Source of the DNA: an uncultured Eubacteriales bacterium
Lineage (GTDB): Bacteria > Bacillota > Clostridia > Peptostreptococcales > Anaerovoracaceae
DNA length: 10,550 nucleotides
Direction of reading: 5' to 3'
Assembly (NCBI GenBank): GCA_902803185.1
Contig: CADCOV010000157.1
Coordinates: 1-10,550, forward strand
Shown here piece by piece: positions 1 to 6,271 of the stretch; position 1 is the stretch's first letter; each line of letters starts with the position of its first letter. The notes beneath the pieces were generated by a model that was not told where the DNA came from, ran no database searches, and was given only the letters and a program-made list of their open reading frames with translations. The translations under genes were made by a program, and so were the position numbers.

Positions 1-1
1 C

Positions 2-1084
2 GAGGGACGCCACCCGATCGTCTTCCTGTTCCTGGAGGCGTCGCCGGCTTCCCTGGACGTCAACATCCACCCGAACAAGAAGGAAGTACGCTTCGACGAC
101 GAGATCGCCGTCATGACCCTGGTCAGGGACGCCATCGTGGCGGGTCTGGCGGGCAGGCAGGCGGTGGGCAAGGTGGAGGACACCTTCCCGGTCCAGACCG
201 AACAGAAGAAGCCGCACCGCAGCGAACAGGGCACGCAAGTTGACGTAAAAACATTCCTGTCTACACTTAGGAACGAAGAAGCGGTGAAGGAGTCTCTGAA
301 ACCGGCTGCGGCGGAAGAGCCCGCGGCGGACCGGGTGGCGGAGCCGGCCTTCCGGTATGAGGCGAAGCGCACCGCTGCTGCACCGGAAGAGGATGATTTT
401 CCGGAGGTCCCGGAGGTCGTGGGGGTGAAGGCGCCGCAGGCCGCACCGACGAAGGAACGGGCGCAGGGGGGCTTTGATCTCAGCGCGCCTGCCAATCCGC
501 CGTTCGACCTGGAGTCCCTCAGGCTGGGGGAGATCCTCTTCGGCACCTATATCACCGCCACGGACGACAGCAGCTTCTATCTGATCGACCAGCACGCGGC
601 CCACGAACGGGTGAACTACGAACGCTTCGTCGGCGCCTATCTCAGCAGCGAGAAGCTGTCCCAGCTCCTTCTGATCCCGTTCACCTGCGACGTGCCGCGG
701 GAGATGGCCGCAGACGACGCCGAATGGACCGGGATCCTGCGGGACATGGGCTACGCCGTGGAGAACTTCGGCGAGAACACCTATATCTTCCGGGAGATCC
801 CGCAGTTCGTGACCCTGGAGGAGGCCGAAGGGTTCGTCCACACCTTCGTGGACAGCTTCATGGAGGGGATCCGGCTGAACAACCGGGTCGTCATCGACAA
901 GCTGATCACCAAGTCCTGCAAGAGCGCCATCAAGGCCCACGACTATATCAAGCCTGAGGAGGCGGAGGCTTTGCTCAAGGATCTGAAGCAGTGCCGCAAT
1001 CCGTTCTCCTGTCCGCACGGGCGCCCGGTCTTCATCCGGTTCACCGTGAGGGAAATCGAACGTATGTTCAAACGAATCGTCTGA
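2..1084 (+). CDS. mutL: DNA mismatch repair protein MutL (C-terminal 360 residues; 5' end outside window)
   Basis: Mismatch-repair ATPase/endonuclease that couples MutS mismatch recognition to strand incision. The frame is open from base 2, so the start lies upstream. The visible part begins at the end of the GHKL/transducer domain, with the family motif DVNIHPNKKEVRF (about bases 56-94). A variable, acidic Ala/Glu/Pro-rich linker runs to about base 480, followed by the dimerisation/endonuclease domain. That domain has the metal-binding motif DQHAAHERVNYE starting at base 587, SCKSAIKAHD (the 'ACR'-type motif), CPHGRP with its Cys at 1010, and a terminal FKR. QLLLIP at 662-679 fits a sliding-clamp binding motif. 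All hallmarks of the endonuclease-active MutL type, as in organisms lacking MutH, are present. The stop overlaps the miaA ribosome-binding site, so the two genes are co-transcribed. Identity is certain; only the N-terminal ATPase part is missing from view. Confidence 0.97.
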   Translation, partial: EGRHPIVFLFLEASPASLDVNIHPNKKEVRFDDEIAVMTLVRDAIVAGLAGRQAVGKVEDTFPVQTEQKKPHRSEQGTQVDVKTFLSTLRNEEAVKESLKPAAAEEPAADRVAEPAFRYEAKRTAAAPEEDDFPEVPEVVGVKAPQAAPTKERAQGGFDLSAPANPPFDLESLRLGEILFGTYITATDDSSFYLIDQHAAHERVNYERFVGAYLSSEKLSQLLLIPFTCDVPREMAADDAEWTGILRDMGYAVENFGENTYIFREIPQFVTLEEAEGFVHTFVDSFMEGIRLNNRVVIDKLITKSCKSAIKAHDYIKPEEAEALLKDLKQCRNPFSCPHGRPVFIRFTVREIERMFKRIV

Positions 1085-1089
1085 GGAGT
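1085..1089 (+). promoter_or_regulatory. miaA ribosome-binding site overlapping the mutL stop region
   Basis: TGAGGAG spans the mutL stop (TGA 1082-1084) and gives a GGAG Shine-Dalgarno core 5-6 bases before the miaA ATG at 1094. It fixes the miaA start and implies translational coupling with mutL. Confidence 0.7.
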
Positions 1090-1093
1090 TTCC

Positions 1094-2059
1094 ATGAAAC
1101 AGCGCATCGTCGCCGTCCTCGGCCCGACGGCCGTAGGGAAAACCGAATACGCGATCCGCATCGCCGAGGATCTGGGCGGGGAGATCGTCTCCTGCGACTC
1201 CATGCAGCTGTACCGGTACATGGACATCGGCAGCGCCAAGGCAACGCCGGAGGAGCAAAAACGGGTCCCGCACCACCTGATCGACGTGGCGGACCCAAGG
1301 GAGCCCTTCAGCGCCGCCCGGTATAAGCTGTTGGCCGAGGATGCGATCGAGGATATCGCAGGCCGGGGGAAGCTTCCCATCATCACCGGCGGGACGGGCC
1401 TTTACCTGGACGCGCTGCTCTTCGACCTGGACTTCGCTGCGGAGCCGGAGCGGGACCCGAAGATCCGGGAGGAGCTCTACGCCATCGCGGAGAACCAGGG
1501 CCCTGAGGCCCTGCACCGGATCCTGACGGAGGAGGACCCGGCCGCCGCCGCCCGCATCCATCCCCACAACATCAAACGGGTGGTCCGCGCCATCGAATCC
1601 GCCCGGGCCGGGGAAAAGATCCGGGATTTCGCCACGGAGCTCACCTACAGCGACCGGTACGACCCTCTGATCGTCGGCCTGTTCCGGGACCGGGAGGAGC
1701 TCTACGACAGGATCGACCGCCGGGTGGACCTGCTGCTGGAGCAGGGCCTGGTGGAGGAGGTCCGCAGGCTCTCGGAGATGGGCCTGACCGAAGACGACAT
1801 CTCCATGAAAGGCATCGGCTACAAGGAGCTGTTCCCGTATCTCAGAGGGGAATGCTCCCTGGAGGAGGCCGCGGATCTCATCAAGAAGAACACGAGGCAC
1901 TACGCGAAGCGCCAGGGCACCTGGCTCAAGCGGTATCAGAACATGCAGCGCTTCGACCTCTCCGCTTATCCGAACGGCGAGGCGGCGCTCGAGGAGATCG
2001 AGACATGGCTGAAAAGCGCGTTATCGTCCACAACAAAAGCGACAAACCCGACAACATAG
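1094..2059 (+). CDS. miaA: tRNA dimethylallyltransferase MiaA (321 aa)
   Basis: Transfers the dimethylallyl group of DMAPP to N6 of A37 in tRNAs that read UNN codons, in the cytoplasm. Visible landmarks are the P-loop GPTAVGKT at residues 10-17, the catalytic-Asp motif SCDSMQLY with Asp35, HHLIDVADP at about 60-68, ITGGTGLY at 97-104, and the C-terminal YAKRQGTWLKR segment. Length matches the family (E. coli about 316 aa). The start is supported by a GGAG site just upstream. Its last 55 bases overlap the start of the downstream recombinase gene. In Firmicutes miaA usually follows mutL and is followed by hfq; here hfq is absent and a recombinase takes its place. Identification is secure. Confidence 0.97.
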   Translation: MKQRIVAVLGPTAVGKTEYAIRIAEDLGGEIVSCDSMQLYRYMDIGSAKATPEEQKRVPHHLIDVADPREPFSAARYKLLAEDAIEDIAGRGKLPIITGGTGLYLDALLFDLDFAAEPERDPKIREELYAIAENQGPEALHRILTEEDPAAAARIHPHNIKRVVRAIESARAGEKIRDFATELTYSDRYDPLIVGLFRDREELYDRIDRRVDLLLEQGLVEEVRRLSEMGLTEDDISMKGIGYKELFPYLRGECSLEEAADLIKKNTRHYAKRQGTWLKRYQNMQRFDLSAYPNGEAALEEIETWLKSALSSTTKATNPTT

Positions 2060-3132
2060 TCGAGCACGAGGCGGAGATCTACAGCGAATGCGAGGCGCTG
2101 GAGAAGGCGCTCCCGCGTTTCCTGCGCTCCTTCTTCATCTATCTCAAGGGCAACGTGCTGCCGATGACCCGGCTGGCGTACCTCCGGGACATCAGCTTTT
2201 TCTGCCACTATCTGACCCAGGAGACGGACCTCACCGGGGCGGAGGTCCCGAAGGACATCAAACTCGACGATTTCCGCAAGATCAAGGCCCAGGACATCAA
2301 CCTGTTCCTGGACTACTGCCGCCACTACACCGTGGAGGACGAGGGCACCGTCACCATCTACGAGAACGGGAACAAATCCCTGGCCCGCAAGAAGTCCTCA
2401 CTCTCCGTCATGTTCAAGCAGCTCTACCGGGACGAGCTCCTGGAGAAGAACATCACCGACGGCTTCGACCCGATCCGGGTGCCGAAGGCGGGGGAGCGGG
2501 AGATCAAAGCCCTCCAGGACGACGAGGTCATGGTCATGCTGGACGCGGTGTCCACCGGCGCCGGCCTCACCAAGCGGGAGCTGGTCTTCTGGGAGAAGAC
2601 GAAGAAGCGGGACAAGGCCATTTTGATCCTCTTCCTGACCTACGGCCTTCGTCTCTCCGAGCTCTGGCAGCTCAACGTCAGCACCATCAACTTCCACCGG
2701 GGGGAGTTCAAGATCTACCGGAAGCGGGGGAAGGAGAGCGTCATGCCTCTCAACGACTCCGTGACCGCGGTGCTCCACGATTACATCGACAACGAACGGG
2801 AAAAGCCGGAGAATCTCTCCGAGGAGAACAAGGACGCTTTGTTCCTCTCCCTGCAGGGGACGAGGATGACGGAGCGGCAGCTTCGGCAGCTCGTGAAGAA
2901 ATACACCTCGATCGCGCTCCACACCAGCCGGGACGCGGGCTACAGCCCGCATAAGCTCAGGGCCACGGCGGCCACCAGCCTCATCGGCCGGGGGAACTCG
3001 ATCTACGACGTGGCCGCTTTGCTGGACCACGAACAGGTGACCACCACCCAGCTCTACGCCCGGCACAAGCAGAACGTGAAGCGGGACCTGGTCAAAGACA
3101 TGGAATGGGAAAAGGAAAGATTGGAAAAATGA
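2005..3132 (+). CDS. Tyrosine site-specific recombinase, single-protein Xer (XerS-like) type (375 aa)
   Basis: A tyrosine recombinase that cuts and rejoins DNA through a 3'-phosphotyrosine. All catalytic residues are visible: Arg216 (YGLRLSEL), the beta-hairpin Lys240 (YRKRGK), His316 and Arg319 (SPHKLRATAA), His342 (LLDHEQ) and nucleophile Tyr351 (TQLYARH). Residues about 30-165 form the SAM-like core-binding domain and 175-375 the catalytic domain. It is longer than the usual 295-305 residues of XerC/XerD. The extra segments near 110-130 and 185-207 recall streptococcal XerS (about 356 aa), which resolves chromosome dimers alone. ATG 2005 is chosen because GAGGAG at 1991-1996 precedes it and the N-domain helices need it; this makes a 55-base overlap with miaA. 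It ends in an ATGA overlap with the next gene. The housekeeping location argues for a Xer role rather than a phage integrase, but XerC, XerD or an integron/phage-type role cannot be excluded. Confidence 0.85.
   Translation: MAEKRVIVHNKSDKPDNIVEHEAEIYSECEALEKALPRFLRSFFIYLKGNVLPMTRLAYLRDISFFCHYLTQETDLTGAEVPKDIKLDDFRKIKAQDINLFLDYCRHYTVEDEGTVTIYENGNKSLARKKSSLSVMFKQLYRDELLEKNITDGFDPIRVPKAGEREIKALQDDEVMVMLDAVSTGAGLTKRELVFWEKTKKRDKAILILFLTYGLRLSELWQLNVSTINFHRGEFKIYRKRGKESVMPLNDSVTAVLHDYIDNEREKPENLSEENKDALFLSLQGTRMTERQLRQLVKKYTSIALHTSRDAGYSPHKLRATAATSLIGRGNSIYDVAALLDHEQVTTTQLYARHKQNVKRDLVKDMEWEKERLEK
3112..3119 (+). promoter_or_regulatory. Ribosome-binding site deciding the ynbB-like start
   Basis: AAGGAAAG lies 9 bases before ATG 3129. 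An in-frame ATG at 3105 is possible, but it sits upstream of this purine run and has no comparable site. I therefore prefer 3129, which forms an ATGA overlap with the recombinase stop. Confidence 0.6.
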
Positions 3133-4424
3133 ACGGGAACACCATCAAGGATTATCTCAGCTCTGCCTTCGGCATCGACCCGAAGGCACAGGAACTCGTG
3201 AACAGGGCGGAAACCGCCTTAAAACCGCAATTTGAGGCTCTGGACGCCATCGCGGAGTACAACCAGCTCCGGGTGCTCAAGGCCTTCAAGAAGAACCGCA
3301 TCTCCGACGTCCACTTCGGGTGGAACACGGGATACGGCTACGACGACGCCGGCCGGGAGGCGGTGGAGAAGGTCTACGCCGACATCTTCGGCACGGAAAA
3401 GGCTTTGGTCCGCACCCAGATCGTCAACGGCACCCACGCCCTGGCGATTACCCTGCAGGGGATCCTCCGGCCGGGGGACGAGCTGGTCTACGCCACCGGC
3501 GGCCCGTACGACACCCTCGAGGAGGTCATCGGCGTCCGGGGCGAAGGGATGGGCTCCCTCAAGGAATTCGGCGTCACCTATAAGCAGGTGGAGCTCACGG
3601 CGGAGGGCCTGATCGACTACGAAGCCCTGCGGAATGCCATCGGTGAGAAGACCGCCATGGTCTGCATGCAGCGCTCCACCGGATATGGATGGCGTAAATC
3701 TTTTACCGTAAACCAACTTGCGGAATGTGCCAAGTTCATCCATGAGATCGACCCGAAGATCGTCGTCATGGTGGACAATTCCTACGGCGAATTCGTCGCG
3801 GAGTGCGATCCGACCCACGTGGGCGCGGACGTCATGGCCGGTTCTCTCATCAAGAATCCGGGCGGCGGCCTGGCGCTCTCCGGCGGCTACGTGGCCGGCC
3901 GGGCGGATCTGATCGACCGCATCACGTACCGGCTGACCTGTCCGGGCATCGGCGGCGAGTGCGGCCTGACCTTCGGGCAGACCAGGGCCATGCTCCAGGG
4001 CATCTTCCAGGCCCCGCGGGTCGTGAACGGCGCCGTGAAGGGCGCCATGCTCTGCGCGAAGGTCTACGAAGAGCTCGGATATCCGTGCGTCCCGTCTTCC
4101 ACAGACGAGCGCAGCGACATCATCCAGGCGGTGCAGCTGGGATCTCCGGAGGCCGTGGTCACGTTCTGCGAGGGCGTGCAGCAGGCCGCGCCGGTGGACA
4201 GCTTCGTTTCGCCGATCCCTTGGGCGATGCCGGGCTACGAGAGCGAAGTCGTCATGGCGGCCGGGGCCTTCGTGCAGGGTTCCTCCATCGAGCTCTCCGC
4301 CGACGCGCCGATCCGTCCGCCTTATAACGTGTATTTCCAGGGCGGCCTGACCTACGAACACTCCAAGTTCGGCGTCCTCAGGTCCGTCGACGCGCTGCTG
4401 AAGAAGGGACTCCTGAAGGCATAA
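3129..4424 (+). CDS. ynbB: PLP-dependent methionine gamma-lyase family protein (YnbB / 'aluminium resistance' family, 431 aa)
   Basis: A fold-type I PLP enzyme of the Met_gamma_lyase family that includes Bacillus subtilis YnbB (about 421 aa). The physiological substrate of this family is not established, and the 'aluminium resistance' label is historical. The internal-aldimine lysine is Lys242 in SLIKNPGGG. Other PLP-site features are VNGTHALAI (cofactor-phosphate region), VMVDNSYGEF (Asp contacting the pyridine nitrogen) and GYVAGR after the lysine. Length fits the family. Its place downstream of mutL-miaA agrees with the Firmicutes neighbourhood mutSL-miaA-hfq-hflX-ynbB. The ATGA overlap with the recombinase and the single-base gap to the next gene indicate translational coupling within one operon. 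Family assignment is firm; the reaction is inferred only from the family name. Confidence 0.9.
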   Translation: MNGNTIKDYLSSAFGIDPKAQELVNRAETALKPQFEALDAIAEYNQLRVLKAFKKNRISDVHFGWNTGYGYDDAGREAVEKVYADIFGTEKALVRTQIVNGTHALAITLQGILRPGDELVYATGGPYDTLEEVIGVRGEGMGSLKEFGVTYKQVELTAEGLIDYEALRNAIGEKTAMVCMQRSTGYGWRKSFTVNQLAECAKFIHEIDPKIVVMVDNSYGEFVAECDPTHVGADVMAGSLIKNPGGGLALSGGYVAGRADLIDRITYRLTCPGIGGECGLTFGQTRAMLQGIFQAPRVVNGAVKGAMLCAKVYEELGYPCVPSSTDERSDIIQAVQLGSPEAVVTFCEGVQQAAPVDSFVSPIPWAMPGYESEVVMAAGAFVQGSSIELSADAPIRPPYNVYFQGGLTYEHSKFGVLRSVDALLKKGLLKA

Positions 4425-4425
4425 G

Positions 4426-5130
4426 ATGGGCAAGAAAGCACTCTCCGTTCTAAAACTCATGGTCCTCGCGGGCATCCTGATCGGCATCCCGGCCTATCTG
4501 CTGCTGTTCCATCTGGACGAGATCCGAAGCCTGGAGACCATCGACGAGGCGCTCCTGATCCTGAAGCAGTACGGCTCCGGGCTGGAAGGGGCGGTGGTCT
4601 ACGTCGCCATCCAGATCCTGCAGATCATCGTCAGCGTGATCCCGGGCCAGCCGTTCCAGATCGCGGCAGGGTACCTGTTCGGCTTCCTGCCGAGCCTGCT
4701 GCTCTCGCTGATCGGCGCTTCGATCGGGGCCACCGTGTCCTATTTCCTGGCCCGTCTCCTGGGCCGGGACGCGCTCCACACCTTCTTCAAGAAGGAGCAG
4801 CTCGAGCGCTACGTCCGCATCATGAACAGCAAACGAGCGTACGTTCTCGTTTTCCTGATCTACCTGATCCCGGGGCTGCCGAAGGACATCATGAGCTACG
4901 CGGCGGGGACCTCGGAGATGAAATTCCGCGCGTTCTTCCCGATCTCCCTGGTAGGGAGGACCCCGGCGATGTCCGCCTCCATCCTGGTGGGCGCCCTCTA
5001 CGAATCGCAGAATTTCAAGGCTTTGTGGGTCGTCATCGCCGTCGTTGCGGCGGTGCTGGTCTTCTGCCTGATCCGCAGGAAGGCGATCAAAGCCTACCTG
5101 GACCGGCTGTACAATACCGTCTCGAAATGA
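4426..5130 (+). CDS. VTT-domain (TVP38/TMEM64, DedA-superfamily) integral membrane protein (234 aa)
   Basis: A polytopic inner-membrane protein of the VTT/TVP38 family. Distant DedA relatives are linked to lipid-carrier or phospholipid translocation and envelope homeostasis; no substrate can be read here. Hydrophobic segments lie at about residues 9-29, 53-71, 77-105 (with the VTT core PGQPFQIAAGYLFGF and GASIGATVSYFLARLLGR), 138-158, 176-192 and 199-217. The second family signature PGLPKDIMSYAAG and the following GRTPAM are present. It is read one base after the previous stop (TAA 4422-4424, ATG 4426) and is the last gene of the mutL operon, followed directly by a terminator. The C-terminus is basic and probably cytoplasmic. 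Family assignment is strong, the specific function unknown. Confidence 0.9.
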   Translation: MGKKALSVLKLMVLAGILIGIPAYLLLFHLDEIRSLETIDEALLILKQYGSGLEGAVVYVAIQILQIIVSVIPGQPFQIAAGYLFGFLPSLLLSLIGASIGATVSYFLARLLGRDALHTFFKKEQLERYVRIMNSKRAYVLVFLIYLIPGLPKDIMSYAAGTSEMKFRAFFPISLVGRTPAMSASILVGALYESQNFKALWVVIAVVAAVLVFCLIRRKAIKAYLDRLYNTVSK

Positions 5131-5153
5131 GCCTGCAAAGGGCTCTTTTTTTT
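5129..5153 (+). terminator. Intrinsic terminator of the mutL-miaA-xer-ynbB-VTT operon
   Basis: Stem GAGCC (5129-5133) pairs with GGCTC (5141-5145), a 7-base loop, followed by eight T residues (5146-5153). The stem begins inside the VTT gene's stop codon. A-rich sequence before the stem could extend pairing into the T run. Confidence 0.85.
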
Positions 5154-5159
5154 CGCATA

Positions 5160-5181
5160 AAAACGAACAAAAGTTTATTTT
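5160..5181. promoter_or_regulatory. LexA-like operator copy 1, upstream of the -35
   Basis: The core CGAACAAAAGTTTA (5164-5177) matches the Gram-positive SOS-box consensus CGAAC-4-GTTCG at most positions; the right half is degenerate. The surrounding 22 bases agree with the second copy at 5219-5240 at 18 positions. It lies 4 bases upstream of the -35 hexamer. Confidence 0.55.
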
Positions 5182-5185
5182 TCGC

Positions 5186-5214
5186 TTGACTCTGAATGCC
5201 TGTTCTGCTATGAT
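5186..5214 (+). promoter_or_regulatory. Sigma-A-type promoter of the yneA-like gene
   Basis: -35 TTGACT (5186-5191), a 17-base spacer and -10 TATGAT (5209-5214) give a near-consensus housekeeping promoter. The start site is expected near 5221, inside the downstream operator, so a bound repressor would block it. Confidence 0.85.
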
Positions 5215-5218
5215 ATAG

Positions 5219-5240
5219 AAAACGAACAAAGATTCGTTTT
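5219..5240. promoter_or_regulatory. LexA-like operator copy 2, over the transcription start
   Basis: A perfect inverted repeat with 8-base arms AAAACGAA (5219-5226) and TTCGTTTT (5233-5240) around the 6-base spacer CAAAGA. The core CGAACAAAGATTCG resembles a Gram-positive SOS box. It begins 5 bases after the -10 hexamer and ends 20 bases before the ATG. Confidence 0.65.
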
Positions 5241-5260
5241 AGAAAAGGCAGGTGAGAGTC

Positions 5261-5566
5261 ATGTTCAGAAAGTACCGCATCGTTTCCAAACCGAGATTCA
5301 TCTTATTCACGGCGCTGCTGTGTCTGATCCTGTTCATGACCATCACGACGATGATGGGGCTGAACAGTGCGTCCGGCGATACCTACGACCAGTATCGCAC
5401 CGTGACCGTCCAGTCCGGCGACACGCTCTGGTCGATCGCGGAGCGCAGCTCCGACGGGTCTGCGGACATCCGCCGGCTGGTCTATGAGATCCAGGAACTG
5501 AACGACGTCAAGGCGGCGGACCTGGTGGACGGCATGCAGCTGAAGGTCCCGGTGACCACGGACTAG
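5261..5566 (+). CDS. Small membrane-anchored LysM protein, YneA-like SOS cell-division inhibitor (101 aa)
   Basis: Residues 1-10 are basic, 11-33 form one membrane segment, and 47-97 form a LysM domain (VQSGDTLWSIAER at about 50-62, then DLVDGMQLKVP). The predicted topology puts the LysM domain outside, on peptidoglycan. Size and plan match Bacillus YneA and staphylococcal SosA, small SOS-induced proteins that delay septation; the domain plan is seen, the function inferred. ATG 5261 is chosen because AGGTGAG (5250-5256) is correctly spaced; GTG 5252 is possible but poorly placed. The strong promoter framed by two LexA-like operators supports SOS control. In Bacillus yneA is divergent from lexA; no lexA is visible here. 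No clear terminator follows the stop. A generic LysM protein is the alternative. Confidence 0.75.
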   Translation: MFRKYRIVSKPRFILFTALLCLILFMTITTMMGLNSASGDTYDQYRTVTVQSGDTLWSIAERSSDGSADIRRLVYEIQELNDVKAADLVDGMQLKVPVTTD

Positions 5567-5591
5567 ATCCAATGGGATCCGGCAGCGGAAT

Positions 5592-5604
5592 ATTTTAGGA
5601 ATAG
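5592..5604 (+). repeat. 13-base repeat copy A (ATTTTAGGAATAG)
   Basis: Identical to 6293-6305, which is the right arm of the large palindrome at 6272-6309. It is also an inverted 12/13 match to the left arm of that palindrome (6276-6288). Flanking bases do not extend the match. Confidence 0.7.
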
Positions 5605-5656
5605 TTGCGTGTCCGTTTCCCAGGCACACATCTTATAAAAGGATAGACTGATCCAA

Positions 5657-5738
5657 CGGCAGGCTTCTGCACATGCTTGACCAAAACTGATCTGTGAGGT
5701 CCTACGTTTAAAAGTAGCCTCAGATCGTGATCCTGCCG
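5657..5738 (+). repeat. Nested stem-loop structure 1
   Basis: Outer helix CGGCAGG (5657-5663) pairs with CCTGCCG (5732-5738). It encloses a second hairpin at 5689-5726 made of GATC/GATC, TGAGG/CCTCA and CTAC/GTAG with two 2-base bulges on the left and the loop GTTTAAAA. The nesting resembles a folded RNA more than a simple DNA operator. Confidence 0.5.
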
Positions 5739-5796
5739 ATCCATATCCCATAGAGGCACCGCAGACCGCCTCGAGTCCATCGCCGCATCCCGGGCC

Positions 5797-5837
5797 GAAA
5801 CCCGTAACCATTGGAATTCCAACGGTTCTGCGGTTTC
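5797..5837. repeat. Inverted repeat 2 centred on TTGGAATTCCAA
   Basis: A perfect 12-base palindrome TTGGAATTCCAA (5811-5822) extends to a near-perfect 22-base palindrome (5806-5827, one mispaired position that would be a G-U pair in minus-strand RNA). After a 3/4-base internal loop it continues as GAAACC (5797-5802) with GGTTTC (5832-5837). Confidence 0.6.
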
Positions 5838-5872
5838 ACCGAAAATGCCCCGAAAAATCGAGCCCCAAAATT

Positions 5873-5947
5873 GCGTTTTAAGCGATTTTATTTTCAAAGA
5901 GGACCTGGTGTACCAACGACATTCGTGGCCAAAATCGCTAAAATCGC
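5873..5947. repeat. Inverted repeat 3 with tandem AAAATCGC units
   Basis: AGCGATTTT (5881-5889) pairs with AAAATCGCT (5931-5939). Beyond two single-base bulges the helix continues for seven more pairs (5873-5879 with 5940-5947). The right side is a tandem direct repeat of AAAATCGCT/AAAATCGCC at 5931-5948. The 41-base apical part contains TGGT-GT-ACCA. Confidence 0.55.
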
Positions 5948-6184
5948 CGAAATGGACGAAAAGGCGAAATTGGACTCGTGAGTGCCCGGGAGTAAGACAT
6001 CAGGGACGCCGGGAGCACCGGAGCTGAGGATCTGGAGCCAGACGCCGGAAGACCGCCGGCAGACATCCAAGAGAAAGCAGCACATACCAATACAATCATC
6101 CAAGTCAGCAAAGGGAATCTCCGAGTCCAGGGGATTTTCTTTGCGTCTGGGGAAAAGATGGTGAAGCTGTAACATGAATGTAAT

Positions 6185-6190
6185 TATAAT
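6185..6190 (+). promoter_or_regulatory. Consensus -10 element TATAAT (possible promoter)
   Basis: A perfect TATAAT hexamer in an AT-rich pocket, with only weak -35 candidates (GTGAAG at 6161 or TGAAGC at 6162). If used, transcription would start near 6197 and reach the terminator at 6566-6614, giving an RNA of about 420 bases. Confidence 0.35.
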
Positions 6191-6271
6191 AGATGCGCAT
6201 GCCCGGATTCTGCCGGAGAGACCTTAAGGCCATCCGTACGCAGAAGGCCGCTCCCCCGCCTGATTTTGGTC

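Noticed and set aside
1852..2004. Upstream extension of the recombinase frame to an ATG at 1852
   Set aside because: The extra 51 residues are miaA read out of frame, with no ribosome-binding site. ATG 2005 is preceded by GAGGAG.
5563..5897. Two overlapping minus-strand open frames (82 and 100 codons) opposite the region after the LysM gene; one contains GFGPGCG and EAVCGA, faintly like C_GCAxxG_C_C redox proteins
   Set aside because: No ribosome-binding site, no continuation of the resemblance on either side, and an in-frame stop just upstream of the similar part. The inverted repeats explain the local pattern better.
5811..5981. Plus-strand frame of about 56 codons ending in a Lys/Ala-rich tail
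   Set aside because: It would need a TTG start without a Shine-Dalgarno site, and its tail is simply the tandem AAAATCGC repeat read in frame.
6170..6200. Loose resemblance of TAACATGAATGTAATTATAAT to a proteobacterial dif site
   Set aside because: Alignment needs gaps and the arms are not symmetric. The palindrome at 6272-6309 is a much better site candidate, and TATAAT fits a -10 element.
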